Source: Clavibacter sp. A6099 (GTDB lineage: Bacteria; Actinomycetota; Actinomycetes; Actinomycetales; Microbacteriaceae). From it: a stretch of 64,000 nucleotides of DNA. Below the pieces are notes generated by a model. It was not told the DNA's origin and did no database searches. It saw only the letters and a list, made by a program, of their open reading frames with translations. Of this stretch, positions 8,125 through 16,232 are shown in pieces (position 1 is the first letter of the stretch; every line of letters starts with the position of its first letter). The position numbers and the translations under genes are program-made. The stretch spans positions 3,196,954-3,260,953 of the forward strand of contig NZ_CP083439.1 in assembly GCF_021919125.1 (NCBI RefSeq), written 5' to 3'.

Positions 8125-9419
8125 TGCCGGCCGATCGCCGCGCGCACCTCGCGGACCTCGGCCGCTTCATCCAGGCCTCCCCCTCCTCCTTCCACGCGGC
8201 CGAGGAGGGCGCGCGCCGCCTCGAGGCGGCGGGCTTCGCCCGACTCGACGAGCGCGACGCCTGGCCCACCGGCGCCGGCCGGCGGTTCATCGTCCGCGAC
8301 GGCGCGCTCCTCGCGTGGATCCAGCCGGCCGGCGCGCACGCCATCACGCCCTTCCGCGTGCTCGGCGCCCACACCGACTCCCCCGGCTTCAAGCTGAAGC
8401 CGAAGCCCACCATCGGATCCGACGGATGGCTGCAGGCCGGCGTCGAGGTCTACGGCGGCCCGCTCCTCAACTCCTGGCTCGACCGCGACCTCGAGCTCGC
8501 CGGGCGCCTCGTGATGCGCGACGGTTCCCGCCACCTCGTCCGCACCGGCCCGCTCCTGCGCTTCCCGCAGCTCGCCGTGCACCTCGACCGCGGCGTCAAC
8601 ACGGACGGGCTGCGACTGGATCCGCAGCGCCACATGTCCCCGATCCTCGGCACGGGCTCCCCCGCCGACGCCGACGTCCTCGGACACCTGGCCGGGCTCG
8701 CGGGTGTCACTTCCGATGACGTGCTCGGCTACGACGTGGGCGTCGCGGACACGCAGGCGCCCGGATCCCTCGGCCTCGCGGGCGAGCTCTTCGCCGCCGG
8801 CCGCATGGACAACCTCAGCTCCGTGCACGCCGGCCTCGCCGCCCTGCTCGAGCTCGCCGCCGCCGCGGACGAGGACCCGGACGCGCCCATCGCGGTGCTC
8901 GCCGCCTTCGACCACGAGGAGGTCGGATCCGCGACCGCGTCGGGCGCCGCCGGCCCCATCCTCGAGGACGTGCTCGGCCGCGTCTCCGCCGGCCTCGGCG
9001 CCTCCTCGGAGGACCGCCGCCGTGCGTTCGCCTCCTCCTGGTGCCTCTCCGCCGACGCGGGCCACGCGGTGCACCCGAACTACCCCGACCGCCACGACCC
9101 GGCCAACCGGCCGGTGCCGAACGGGGGCCCGCTGCTGAAGATCAACGCGAACCAGCGCTACGCGACGGACGGCGTCGGCGCGCGCGAGTGGGCGCTGGCC
9201 TGCGAGCGCGCGGGCGTCCCTACCCAGGAGTTCGTCTCCAGCAACGCGGTGCCGTGCGGCTCGACCATCGGGCCGATCACGGCGACGCGGCTCGGGATCC
9301 GCACGGTCGACGTCGGGATCCCGCTGCTCTCGATGCACTCGGCTCGCGAGTTGTGCGGCGCCGACGACCCGGGGCACCTCGCCGCCGCAGCCGCCGCCTT
9401 CCTCCGCCCGGCCGCCTGA
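8124..9419 (+). CDS. M18-family aminopeptidase
   Basis: A 431-residue metallo-aminopeptidase of the aspartyl aminopeptidase family that releases N-terminal residues from peptides in the cytoplasm. Metal-site motifs are visible: LGAHTDSPGFKLKPKP (His and Asp), RMDNLSSVHAGL with a metal-binding Asp, AAFDHEEVGS with the catalytic and metal Glu pair, and a C-terminal IPLLSMHSARELCG with the last His. The start overlaps the deoC stop by one base and is the only ATG that gives the family N-terminus (DLGRFIQASPSSFHA). A hairpin terminator follows. Confidence 0.93.
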   Translation: MPADRRAHLADLGRFIQASPSSFHAAEEGARRLEAAGFARLDERDAWPTGAGRRFIVRDGALLAWIQPAGAHAITPFRVLGAHTDSPGFKLKPKPTIGSDGWLQAGVEVYGGPLLNSWLDRDLELAGRLVMRDGSRHLVRTGPLLRFPQLAVHLDRGVNTDGLRLDPQRHMSPILGTGSPADADVLGHLAGLAGVTSDDVLGYDVGVADTQAPGSLGLAGELFAAGRMDNLSSVHAGLAALLELAAAADEDPDAPIAVLAAFDHEEVGSATASGAAGPILEDVLGRVSAGLGASSEDRRRAFASSWCLSADAGHAVHPNYPDRHDPANRPVPNGGPLLKINANQRYATDGVGAREWALACERAGVPTQEFVSSNAVPCGSTIGPITATRLGIRTVDVGIPLLSMHSARELCGADDPGHLAAAAAAFLRPAA

Positions 9420-9442
9420 CGCCCGAGCGGCACAGCGCACAG

Positions 9443-9481
9443 CGGCACCGCGGCACCGCGGCACCGCGACACGACACGACA
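9443..9481. repeat. Short tandem repeats after the aminopeptidase gene
   Basis: Three exact copies of CGGCACCG (9443-9466) are followed by three copies of CGACA (9467-9481). They lie in the gap between convergent genes just before the terminator hairpin and look like slippage products. Confidence 0.7.
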
Positions 9482-9485
9482 CGCC

Positions 9486-9518
9486 CGAGGGCCCGACGCG
9501 ATCCGCGCCGGGCCCTCG
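9486..9518. terminator. Hairpin terminator between convergent genes
   Basis: CGAGGGCCCG (9486-9495) pairs with CGGGCCCTCG (9509-9518) around a 13-base loop. It sits between the aminopeptidase and DUF305 genes. Confidence 0.7.
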
Positions 9519-9534
9519 CGTCGCGCACCGGAGG

Positions 9535-10248
9535 TCAGCCGCCGAACGACTCCAGCAGCGCGCGCATCTTCGTGAGCTGGTCGCCCTGGGCCGCCGCCAT
9601 CGCGCCCGCCAGCTCGAGCGCCTCGGTCGACGTGCCGAGCTGCGCCTCCCCGTCGGCCAGATCGATCGCGGCCTGGTGCCGGGCGATCATCCCCTGCAGG
9701 AACAGCCGGCCGGCGTCCGTGCCGGTCGCCCGCTTGAGCACCTGCAGCTCGGAGTCGAACGCGACGTCGCTCATCGCCTCGGTGTCGGCTGCGGATGCGC
9801 CGCCGCTCGCGCCGCCGTCGGCGCTGCCGTCCTCGGATCCGCTGCCGGCCGAGACGCCGCCCGCCTCGTCGCGGTCCTCGGTGCCGGTGGCGCCGGATCC
9901 GCCCTCCTCGCCCGACCACTCCTCGGCGAGCTCCGCGAGCGTCCTGGCCTGCGGCCCCTGCTCGTCGCGGATCTGCGCGGCCAGCTCCTGCGCACCCGGC
10001 GGCAGGTCGCGCACCTGCAGCGCGGCCACGGCGAGCTCGACGGATCCCGCGGCGTGGTCGCCCATCTCCTCGGCGAAGGACAGGTCGGCGCGGTTCCAGC
10101 CCTGCGACTCCGTCTCGGAGGGAGCGGCCGCGTCGGCGCTGGGGCTGGCGGCGTCGTCGGTGGTGCGCGGCGGTGTGGAGCAGCCGGCGAGCGCTGCGGC
10201 GATGACGAGGGCGGTCGTGGCGGCGGCGATGCGGTTGCGGTATCCCAT
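9535..10248 (-). CDS. DUF305-domain lipoprotein
   Basis: A 237-residue exported lipoprotein. The signal peptide ends in the lipobox AALAGC, with the lipidated Cys at residue 23. A Ser/Thr/Ala/Asp-rich linker follows. Two DUF305-like helical-bundle halves are separated by a long Gly/Ser/Asp-rich low-complexity stretch. The second half has the family's histidine pattern FLQGMIARHQAAIDLADGEA. The first half keeps only the helical pattern (DLSFAEEMGDHAAGSVEL). DUF305 proteins are surface proteins linked to copper or general metal homeostasis. The start MGYRNRIAAAT is the one that places a proper signal peptide. Confidence 0.85.
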   Translation of the reverse strand: MGYRNRIAAATTALVIAAALAGCSTPPRTTDDAASPSADAAAPSETESQGWNRADLSFAEEMGDHAAGSVELAVAALQVRDLPPGAQELAAQIRDEQGPQARTLAELAEEWSGEEGGSGATGTEDRDEAGGVSAGSGSEDGSADGGASGGASAADTEAMSDVAFDSELQVLKRATGTDAGRLFLQGMIARHQAAIDLADGEAQLGTSTEALELAGAMAAAQGDQLTKMRALLESFGG

Positions 10249-10291
10249 GCGACGATCCTCCTCCACGGCGCGGCGTCGGAGGGGCCGACGA

Positions 10292-10297
10292 TAGGTT
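10292..10297 (+). promoter_or_regulatory. -10 box TAGGTT of a probable leaderless promoter
   Basis: TAGGTT ends 6 bases before the ATG at 10304. It lies in the divergent gap shared with the DUF305 gene. Confidence 0.5.
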
Positions 10298-10303
10298 CTC
10301 CCC

Positions 10304-10954
10304 ATGCCCGAGATCGTCGACCTGCCGCATCCCGGAGCCACCCTCGAATTCGGAGAACCCGGCAGCCCCGTGGTCGTGCTCGTCCACGACGACCACGGCC
10401 GCCTCCCCTGGCTCGACCAGTACGCGCTCGCGCTCGCCCGCGCCGGCTTCCACGTGCTCGTGCCCGACCTCTACGACGGCCGCGCCACCCTCGACGACGG
10501 CCTCGCCGCGGGCCTCGCCGCCGAGCTCGACGTCGGGTTCGCCCTCGGCACGATCCGCGACGGCATCGACTCGGCGCGCGCCCGCGGATCCCGGCACGTG
10601 GGACTCGTCGGCTTCGCGCCCGGCGGCTGGCTCGCGCTCCTCGAGGCGCAGGACGGCGGCGCCGACGCGGTCGTCGCCTACTGCGCGAGCCTCGGCCCCC
10701 AGGAGCACGGCGTCATCCCGTGCGCGGTGCTCCTCCACCTCGCCGAGCACGACGAGTGGATCGACGACCAGCGGCCCGAGGAGTTCATCGGCCGGCTCCG
10801 CGAGCACGGCACCCCCATCGCCTCGCACACCTACCCCGGCACGACCCCCGTGTTCCCCGATGCCAGCCTCCGCGACCGCTTCGACCCCGACGCCGCGGCC
10901 CTCGCCTACCGCCGTACTGAGACGTTCCTGCTCGAGCATCTCGGAAACCCGTGA
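10304..10954 (+). CDS. Dienelactone hydrolase-like protein lacking catalytic residues
   Basis: A 216-residue alpha/beta-hydrolase of dienelactone hydrolase shape: VVVLVHDDHGRLPWLDQYAL, then HVLVPDLYDGRATLDDG, then a nucleophile-elbow region GLVGFAPGGW near residue 104. In active family members the elbow reads G-x-C-x-G-G. Here the Cys position is Ala (codon GCG). The His expected near YPGxxHxF is also absent (YPGTTPVFPD). The acid region AEHDEWIDDQ is kept. The fold is therefore clear but hydrolase activity by the usual triad is doubtful. Expression appears leaderless. Confidence 0.8.
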   Translation: MPEIVDLPHPGATLEFGEPGSPVVVLVHDDHGRLPWLDQYALALARAGFHVLVPDLYDGRATLDDGLAAGLAAELDVGFALGTIRDGIDSARARGSRHVGLVGFAPGGWLALLEAQDGGADAVVAYCASLGPQEHGVIPCAVLLHLAEHDEWIDDQRPEEFIGRLREHGTPIASHTYPGTTPVFPDASLRDRFDPDAAALAYRRTETFLLEHLGNP

Positions 10955-11003
10955 CCGATCAGTGTCACATCGGCACCAATCCGGTCGCTTACGCGGTACG
11001 AAT

Positions 11004-11038
11004 GTAGGGAGCCTGGGAGAACCCCGGCTCTTCCCTAC
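11004..11038 (+). promoter_or_regulatory. Hairpin in the 5' leader of the 11055 gene
   Basis: GTAGGGA (11004-11010) pairs with TCCCTAC (11032-11038), with GCC/GGC and GGG/CCC pairs inside. It ends just before the ribosome binding site GTGGAGG, so it may affect translation of the membrane protein, or terminate upstream transcripts. Confidence 0.5.
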
Positions 11039-11054
11039 CAGTGGAGGCACCATC

Positions 11055-11474
11055 ATGAGCTCATCCCCGAACCGCCTGCTCGGCACCGTCTTCGGCGCCG
11101 TCTACGTCCTCGTCGGCCTTCTCGGCTTCTTGTTCCCGCCGCAGAGCGGGGGCTTCTTCTCCTCCGACGGCGGCCTGCTGCTCGGGATCTTCATGGTGAA
11201 CCCGTTCCACAACGTGGCCCACCTCCTCATCGGCGCGGCCCTCCTCATCGGCGGCCTCTCCAGCGTCGCGTCGGCCAAGGCCGTGAACTCCACCATCGGA
11301 TTCGCGTACCTCGCCCTCGGCATCGTCGGCTTCTTCCTCGTGAACACCGACTTCAACATCCTCGCGCTCAACACCGCGGACCACTTCCTGCACCTCGGCA
11401 GCGCCGTCGTGCTGCTGATCGTGGGCCTCGGCGCCGAGAAGGGCGTGCGCAACCGCGCCGCCCGCGCCGCCTAG
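11055..11474 (+). CDS. DUF4383-type four-helix membrane protein
   Basis: A 139-residue membrane protein with four predicted helices. They lie around residues 8-28 (VFGAVYVLVGLLGFLF), 45-68, 78-95 and 110-130. The sequence GIFMVNPFHNVAHLLIGA and TADHFLHLGSA carry the conserved His-Asn pattern I associate with DUF4383 proteins of actinobacteria. Molecular role unknown. A GTGGAGG site about 8 bases before the ATG fixes the start. A leader hairpin lies directly upstream. Confidence 0.8.
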   Translation: MSSSPNRLLGTVFGAVYVLVGLLGFLFPPQSGGFFSSDGGLLLGIFMVNPFHNVAHLLIGAALLIGGLSSVASAKAVNSTIGFAYLALGIVGFFLVNTDFNILALNTADHFLHLGSAVVLLIVGLGAEKGVRNRAARAA

Positions 11475-11531
11475 GCAGCGCACCCGCCGCGCCGCTGCAC
11501 CGGGCGCGTCACGCAACGCATCACCAGCACC

Positions 11532-11560
11532 CGCACGACAGCACCACCGCACGACAGCAC
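11532..11560. repeat. Direct repeat CGCACGACAGCAC x2
   Basis: Two exact 13-base copies (11532-11544 and 11548-11560) with a 16-base period lie in the gap before the membrane protein gene at 11609. No function is evident. Confidence 0.7.
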
Positions 11561-11608
11561 GCAGCACCGCACCACCCGCGGCGCCCGGGACGACGAAGGG
11601 ACCAGCAC

Positions 11609-12307
11609 GTGTCACTGCTCATCCGCCACTGGCTGGCCCTCGCCGCCCTGGGCGCCGCGCTCATCCACCTCGCCGTCGGCGCGGGATCACCGCCCGCGGC
11701 CATGGTGGCCCTCCTCCTCATCGGCCTCGCCGAGGGCGCGTGGGCCATCGCGGTCCTCCGCTCCGACCGCCTCCCGCTCCCGGGTTGGGCCGCCCTCGGC
11801 GCGCTCGTCCCGGTCGCCGGCTGGGCGCTCCTCGTGACCGCGGCGGTCGTCATGTCCGCCCCCGGCATCACGAGCGACCTGCCCGCGATCCCCATGCTCG
11901 CCGCCACCCTGCTCGACCTCGTGGTCGCCGCGGTCGTCGGCCGCCACCTGCGCTCCCGCGCCGAGTCCGAGGCCCAGGCCGCGTGCACGGCCGTCGAGGC
12001 CACGTTCCCGGCCGACGTCGCGCTCGTCGGATCCGGCGCCCCGCTCCCGTCCGCCGCCGCGTCGCCCGCCGTCGTGGCCTCCGCGCTGCCGACCGCCGCC
12101 AGCGCCGGGGACGCCTCCCCCATGGGTCCCGAGCCCGAGCGCACGGGCGGCCGCTACCTCGTCGGCGTGCTCGTGGGCGCCTTCGTCGTCGCGGGCCTCG
12201 TCACCCCGGCCCTCTCGCTCACGCGCGCCGGCGAGTTCGCCGTCCCGCACGGCCAGCACAGCTCCATCGACCTCGACGGCATCCAGGGCGAGCACTCCGG
12301 CCACTGA
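11609..12307 (+). CDS. Membrane protein with C-terminal extracytoplasmic tail (unknown function)
   Basis: A 232-residue protein I do not recognise. Three N-terminal transmembrane helices cover roughly residues 7-28, 30-50 and 58-78, and a fourth lies near 90-115. A Ser/Ala/Pro-rich cytoplasmic or linker region follows, then a last helix YLVGVLVGAFVVAGLVTPAL near residue 185. A short His-containing tail (HGQHSSIDLDGIQGEHSGH) ends the protein. The tail could bind metal, but that is inference. It starts with GTG at 11609 after GAAGGGACC. It lies 134 bases downstream of the DUF4383 gene and may be co-transcribed. Confidence 0.7.
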   Translation: MSLLIRHWLALAALGAALIHLAVGAGSPPAAMVALLLIGLAEGAWAIAVLRSDRLPLPGWAALGALVPVAGWALLVTAAVVMSAPGITSDLPAIPMLAATLLDLVVAAVVGRHLRSRAESEAQAACTAVEATFPADVALVGSGAPLPSAAASPAVVASALPTAASAGDASPMGPEPERTGGRYLVGVLVGAFVVAGLVTPALSLTRAGEFAVPHGQHSSIDLDGIQGEHSGH

Positions 12308-12337
12308 GCCGGCCCCCGCCAGCCATGGCCCTCGGGG

Positions 12338-13639
12338 TCAGCTCGCGGGCGCCACCGCCGGCGTCACGCGGATCCTGGTCGCCTCGCTCATGAACCGCCG
12401 CACGTTCTCGTCGACGATGATGTCGCCCGGGCGCAGCGGCCGCGTGAGGAACAGGCCGTCGATGTCGGTGATCCGGCTGAGCGCCACGTAGGTCTGCCCG
12501 GGGCTGAACACGCGCGCACCCAGATCCACGATCGCCCGGTCGTACGTCTTGCCCTGCGACTTGTGGATGGTGACCGCCCACGCGAGCCGCAGCGGGAACT
12601 GCGTGAAGTCGGCCACGACGTCGCGCCGCAGCTGCTTCGTCGTGGGCGAGTACGAGTACTTGTGCTTCTCCCACGTGACCGGCTCGACCTCGTGCACGAC
12701 GCCGTCGAGCTCCACGTACACGTTGGTGTCGATGCGCGTGACCACGCCGACGGATCCGTTGACCCAGCGCTGGTCGACGTCGTTGCGGAGGAACATCACC
12801 TGCGCGCCGATCTTGAGGTCGAGCTTCTCGTCGGCCGGGTACGTGCGTCCGCCGAAGTCGCCCGTGACGTCGGCGGTGGCGGTGAGCGAGCGGCCGGGCA
12901 GGCGCTTGAGGGCCTCGGCGTTGATCCGGTTCACGGTGTCGTTGCGCGTGGCCAGCGTGATGGCGCCGTCGGTGGGGGCGGGACGCGCGCCCGCGGCGTT
13001 GAGGACGCCCGCGATCTCCGCCGTGACGCGACCGTGGCGCACGGCGTTGAGCATCTCCTTGAACGCCTCCTCGTGCTGCCGGTGGATCTCGGTGAGCTCG
13101 TAGATCCGCAGCTGCGCCTCCTCCCACACCTTCGCGTCGAAGAACCACATGGAGCGGTAGCGGTCGGCGAAGTAGGCGCGCTCGTCGCCGTCGCCCGGCA
13201 CGGGGGCCAGCTGGTACGGATCCCCGAACAGCACGACCTGCACGCCGCCGAACGGCACGTCCTTCTTGTGGCGGGCCTGGCGGAGGCTGCGGTCGATGGC
13301 GTCGACGAGATCCGCGTTGACCATGGAGACCTCGTCGATGACGAGCGTGTCGATGGTGTTGAGGAGCTTCCGCAGCTCGCCGGTCTGCTCGATCTCCTCG
13401 TCGGCGATGACCCCGATGGGCAGCTTGAACAGCGAGTGGATGGTCTGGCCGCCGACGTTGAGCGCCGCGACGCCCGTGGGCGCGCAGATCACGATCTGCT
13501 TCTCGGTGTTCCACGACAGGTGCGTGAGGAGGGTCGACTTGCCGGTGCCTGCCCGGCCCGTGACGAAGATGTGGTCGCGCGTGCCCTCGATGGCCTGGAA
13601 GACCGCGGCCTGCTCCGGGGAGAGGGGGACCGTGCTCAC
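12338..13639 (-). CDS. PIF1/RecD-like superfamily 1 helicase
   Basis: A 433-residue ATP-dependent DNA helicase-like protein. Walker A GRAGTGKSTLL is near residue 27, Walker B TLVIDEVSMV near 100, and LFGDPYQLAPV (motif III) near 145. A C-terminal SH3-like insert precedes AWAVTIHKSQGKTYDRAI, the RecD/PIF1 motif V region. The architecture is compact and lacks extra nuclease domains, as in bacterial PIF1-like proteins. It may act in genome maintenance. GTG start at 13639, preceded by AGGAGCC; a TAGATT box lies about 75 bases further upstream. Confidence 0.85.
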   Translation of the reverse strand: MSTVPLSPEQAAVFQAIEGTRDHIFVTGRAGTGKSTLLTHLSWNTEKQIVICAPTGVAALNVGGQTIHSLFKLPIGVIADEEIEQTGELRKLLNTIDTLVIDEVSMVNADLVDAIDRSLRQARHKKDVPFGGVQVVLFGDPYQLAPVPGDGDERAYFADRYRSMWFFDAKVWEEAQLRIYELTEIHRQHEEAFKEMLNAVRHGRVTAEIAGVLNAAGARPAPTDGAITLATRNDTVNRINAEALKRLPGRSLTATADVTGDFGGRTYPADEKLDLKIGAQVMFLRNDVDQRWVNGSVGVVTRIDTNVYVELDGVVHEVEPVTWEKHKYSYSPTTKQLRRDVVADFTQFPLRLAWAVTIHKSQGKTYDRAIVDLGARVFSPGQTYVALSRITDIDGLFLTRPLRPGDIIVDENVRRFMSEATRIRVTPAVAPAS

Positions 13640-13757
13640 GCGGGGCTCCTGGCGGGTCGAGGGTGGATGCCGCGCGGATCGACGGCGGCGGCGCGGCGCG
13701 GATGCGCACTCGAATCTACCCCGGCCCCGCGACGGGGAGGCGCGGATCCCCCGCCCG

Positions 13758-13763
13758 TAGGAT
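13758..13763 (+). promoter_or_regulatory. -10 box TAGGAT of a probable leaderless promoter
   Basis: TAGGAT ends 7 bases before the ATG at 13771. An alternative in-frame ATG at 13762 overlaps the box and is therefore unlikely to be the start. Confidence 0.5.
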
Positions 13764-13770
13764 GATCCGC

Positions 13771-14790
13771 ATGCCGAGCCCCGCCGTCGACGCGCGCGGC
13801 GAGCTCCGTCGGGCCGTCGTCGTCTGGTCCCTCCTCGCGGCGCTCCTCGTCGGCGCGTTCCTCGGCACCGTCGCCGCGCTCAACCAGGGCACCTACAGCG
13901 CCCACGGCTTCGTGCGCTCCTACCTCGACGCGCTCGCCCGCGAGGACAGCCGCGACGCGCTCGCGACCCCCGGCGTCGTGCTGCCGGAGGACGGCAGCCG
14001 CGCCCTCCTCGACGCCCGTGCGATGTCCGGCCTCGCCGACGTGGAGCTGGTCTCGGACGAGCCCGCGGGCGGCGGCGAGCGCGCGGTCACGTACTCCTAC
14101 ACGCTGCCGTCGGGGCCCGGATCCACCGAGTTCCGCGTGCGCGAGACCCCCGCTGCACTCGGTCTCTTCGCGCGGTGGGAGTTCGCGACGAGCCCGGTCG
14201 CATCCGTCGACCTCGAGCTGCGGCACGCCTCCACGTTCACGGCCAACGGGGTCGCCGTCGCGGCGACTCCGGGCGGCGAGACGGCAGCGGGTGCCGGATC
14301 CACGTACCTCGTGCTCGCGCCCGCCTCCCTCGCGCTCGACCACGCGTCCGAGTACCTCCAGTCCGCGGACGCCGAGGTCGCGGTCACGGAGCCCGGCAGC
14401 GTCGTGCCGGCGCGCATCGACGCCGAGCCGACCGACGACCTCGTCGCCTCCGTGCAGTCCGAGGTCGAGGCGTACCTGACGGAGTGCACGACGCAGGCCG
14501 TGCTCTTCCCGTCGGGCTGCCCGTTCGGGAAGACGATCCGCGACCGGATCACCGCGCCGCCCGTGTGGAGCATGACGGCCATGCCGCAGATCACCCTGCA
14601 GCCGGCGAGCGACGACCCCGCGGACCTCGACTGGGTGGTGCCGTCGACCGTCGGCACCGCGCACATCCAGGTGCCCGTCCGCTCGCTCTACGACGGCAGC
14701 GTGAAGGACCTCGACGAGGACGTGCCGTTCAGCGTGGGGTGGCGCGTGAGCGTGGACGACACGTCGGGCGTGAAGATCCAGGGCCTGTAG
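13771..14790 (+). CDS. Membrane-anchored extracytoplasmic protein of unknown function
   Basis: A 339-residue protein with one N-terminal signal anchor (VVVWSLLAALLVGAFLGTVA, about residues 14-33) and a large Ser/Thr/Asp-rich external domain. A segment after the anchor, AHGFVRSYLDALAREDSRDA, resembles NTF2-like or lipoprotein domains seen in actinobacterial envelope proteins. Two Cys residues (TECTTQ and SGCPFG) could form a disulfide. No enzyme motif is seen. The start is taken from the leaderless promoter geometry. Confidence 0.75.
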   Translation: MPSPAVDARGELRRAVVVWSLLAALLVGAFLGTVAALNQGTYSAHGFVRSYLDALAREDSRDALATPGVVLPEDGSRALLDARAMSGLADVELVSDEPAGGGERAVTYSYTLPSGPGSTEFRVRETPAALGLFARWEFATSPVASVDLELRHASTFTANGVAVAATPGGETAAGAGSTYLVLAPASLALDHASEYLQSADAEVAVTEPGSVVPARIDAEPTDDLVASVQSEVEAYLTECTTQAVLFPSGCPFGKTIRDRITAPPVWSMTAMPQITLQPASDDPADLDWVVPSTVGTAHIQVPVRSLYDGSVKDLDEDVPFSVGWRVSVDDTSGVKIQGL

Positions 14791-14905
14791 CCGCCCACGG
14801 CACCCTCCCCCGGCGTCACGGTGCGGTGCGGGCACGGCAGGGCCAGGATCGGGACGCAACAGGGTCCGTGCGACCGCGGGGATCCGTCACCCGAGGAGCG
14901 CCCCC

Positions 14906-15331
14906 ATGTCCGCGATCATGACCCCGTACCTGTCCTTCCGCGACCAGGCCGCCGACGCGCTCCGCTTCTACCAGGGGGTGTTCGGCGGCGAGCTCGCGAT
15001 GACCACCTTCGGCGAGCAGGGCATGAGCCCGGACCCGGCGGAGGCCGACAAGGTCATGCACGGCCGGCTGGACTCGCGCGCGGGCTTCGTGCTCATGGCG
15101 TCGGACACCCCGGCGTCGATGGGCGTGCCGAGCGGATCCGCCATCACGCTCTCGCTCTCGGGCGACGACGCGGTCGTGCTCGACGGCTGGTGGGACGCGC
15201 TCACGGCTGACGGCACGATCGTGCTGCCGCTCGAGCTCGCGCCGTGGGGCGAGCGGTTCGGCATGTGCACGGACCGGTACGGGATCGACTGGATGGTGTC
15301 GATCGCGGAGGCCTCCCCGCCGGCCGCCTGA
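14906..15331 (+). CDS. VOC-family protein (PhnB-like)
   Basis: A 141-residue glyoxalase/bleomycin-resistance fold protein. It begins MSAIMTPYLSFRDQAADALR and continues FYQGVFGGEL, which matches PhnB/3-demethylubiquinone methyltransferase-like VOC proteins. The second beta-alpha-beta module ends GERFGMCTDRYGIDWMVSI, whose C-terminal W-M-V is typical. Enzyme activity is not predictable, since many members are resistance or unknown proteins. GAGGAGCG precedes the ATG. Confidence 0.88.
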   Translation: MSAIMTPYLSFRDQAADALRFYQGVFGGELAMTTFGEQGMSPDPAEADKVMHGRLDSRAGFVLMASDTPASMGVPSGSAITLSLSGDDAVVLDGWWDALTADGTIVLPLELAPWGERFGMCTDRYGIDWMVSIAEASPPAA

Positions 15332-15353
15332 TCCGGCCCGCGGGGTCCGGGGC

Positions 15354-16232
15354 TCAGGCCCAGCGGCCGCCGCGCGGCACGATGAGCGGCGTGTGCGAGA
15401 CGGGGTCGTCGATCACCAGGCACGGGAGGCCGAAGACCTCCTCCACGAGCTCGGCCGTGACGATGTCGCGCGGGGCGCCGGAGGAGACGACGCGGCCGTC
15501 CTTCATCACGATGAGGTGGTCGGCGTAGCGGGCGGCGTGGTTGAGGTCGTGCAGCACGGCGACGATGGTGCTGCCGTCGCGATGCAGGTCGGCCAGGAGG
15601 TCGAGCAGCTCGATCTGGTGGGCGATGTCGAGGAACGTCGTCGGCTCGTCGAGGAGCAGCACGGGCGTCTGCTGCGCGAGCGCCATCGCGACCCACACCC
15701 GCTGGCGCTGGCCGCCGGACAGCTCGTCGACGTGGCGGGCCGCGAGGTCGGCGACGCCGGTGGCGGCCATGGCCTCCTGCACGGCGTCCTCGTCGGTCGG
15801 GGTCCATTGGCGGATGAGGTTCTGGTGCGGGAAGCGGCCGCGCGCCACGAGGTCGGCCACCGTGATCCCGTCGGGCGCGATGGCGCTCTGCGGGAGGAGG
15901 CCGACGATCCGCGCGACCTCCTTGGCCCGGTACGACGTCAGCGGCCGGTCGTCGAGGAGCACGCCGCCCGCGGTGGGCGCGAGCAGGCGCGACAGGGCGC
16001 GGAGCAGGGTCGACTTCCCGCACGCGTTCGGGCCGACGATCACCGTGAACGAGCGGTCGGGCACGGAGACATCGAGGTCCTCGGAGATCACCCGCCGGTC
16101 GTAGGACAGCGTGACGCCCTCGGCGCGGATGCGCGGGGCGGCGGGCGCTGCGGTGGCGGCCCGGGCGGTGTCGGTGGCGGTGTCGTCCACGGGTGGATCT
16201 CCCATCGGGTCGGGGGCGGCGGCGTCAGGCAC
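15354..16232 (-). CDS. Ferric-siderophore ABC transporter, ATP-binding protein
   Basis: A 292-residue ATPase that would power uptake of Fe(III)-siderophore complexes. It has a 30-residue Ala/Thr-rich N-terminal extension, Walker A GPNACGKS at 67-74, the Q-loop GLLPQSA, the signature ELSGGQRQR, Walker B VLLLDEPTT and the switch His in VLHDLNHA. The pattern matches FecE/FepC proteins. Its start overlaps the end of the upstream permease gene by 8 bases. It is the last gene of a three-gene operon transcribed away from the iron box at 18398-18416. Confidence 0.94.
   Translation of the reverse strand: MPDAAAPDPMGDPPVDDTATDTARAATAAPAAPRIRAEGVTLSYDRRVISEDLDVSVPDRSFTVIVGPNACGKSTLLRALSRLLAPTAGGVLLDDRPLTSYRAKEVARIVGLLPQSAIAPDGITVADLVARGRFPHQNLIRQWTPTDEDAVQEAMAATGVADLAARHVDELSGGQRQRVWVAMALAQQTPVLLLDEPTTFLDIAHQIELLDLLADLHRDGSTIVAVLHDLNHAARYADHLIVMKDGRVVSSGAPRDIVTAELVEEVFGLPCLVIDDPVSHTPLIVPRGGRWA

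Noticed and set aside
9443..9481. CRISPR or other repeat array
   Set aside because: Repeats are 8 and 5 bases with no spacers.
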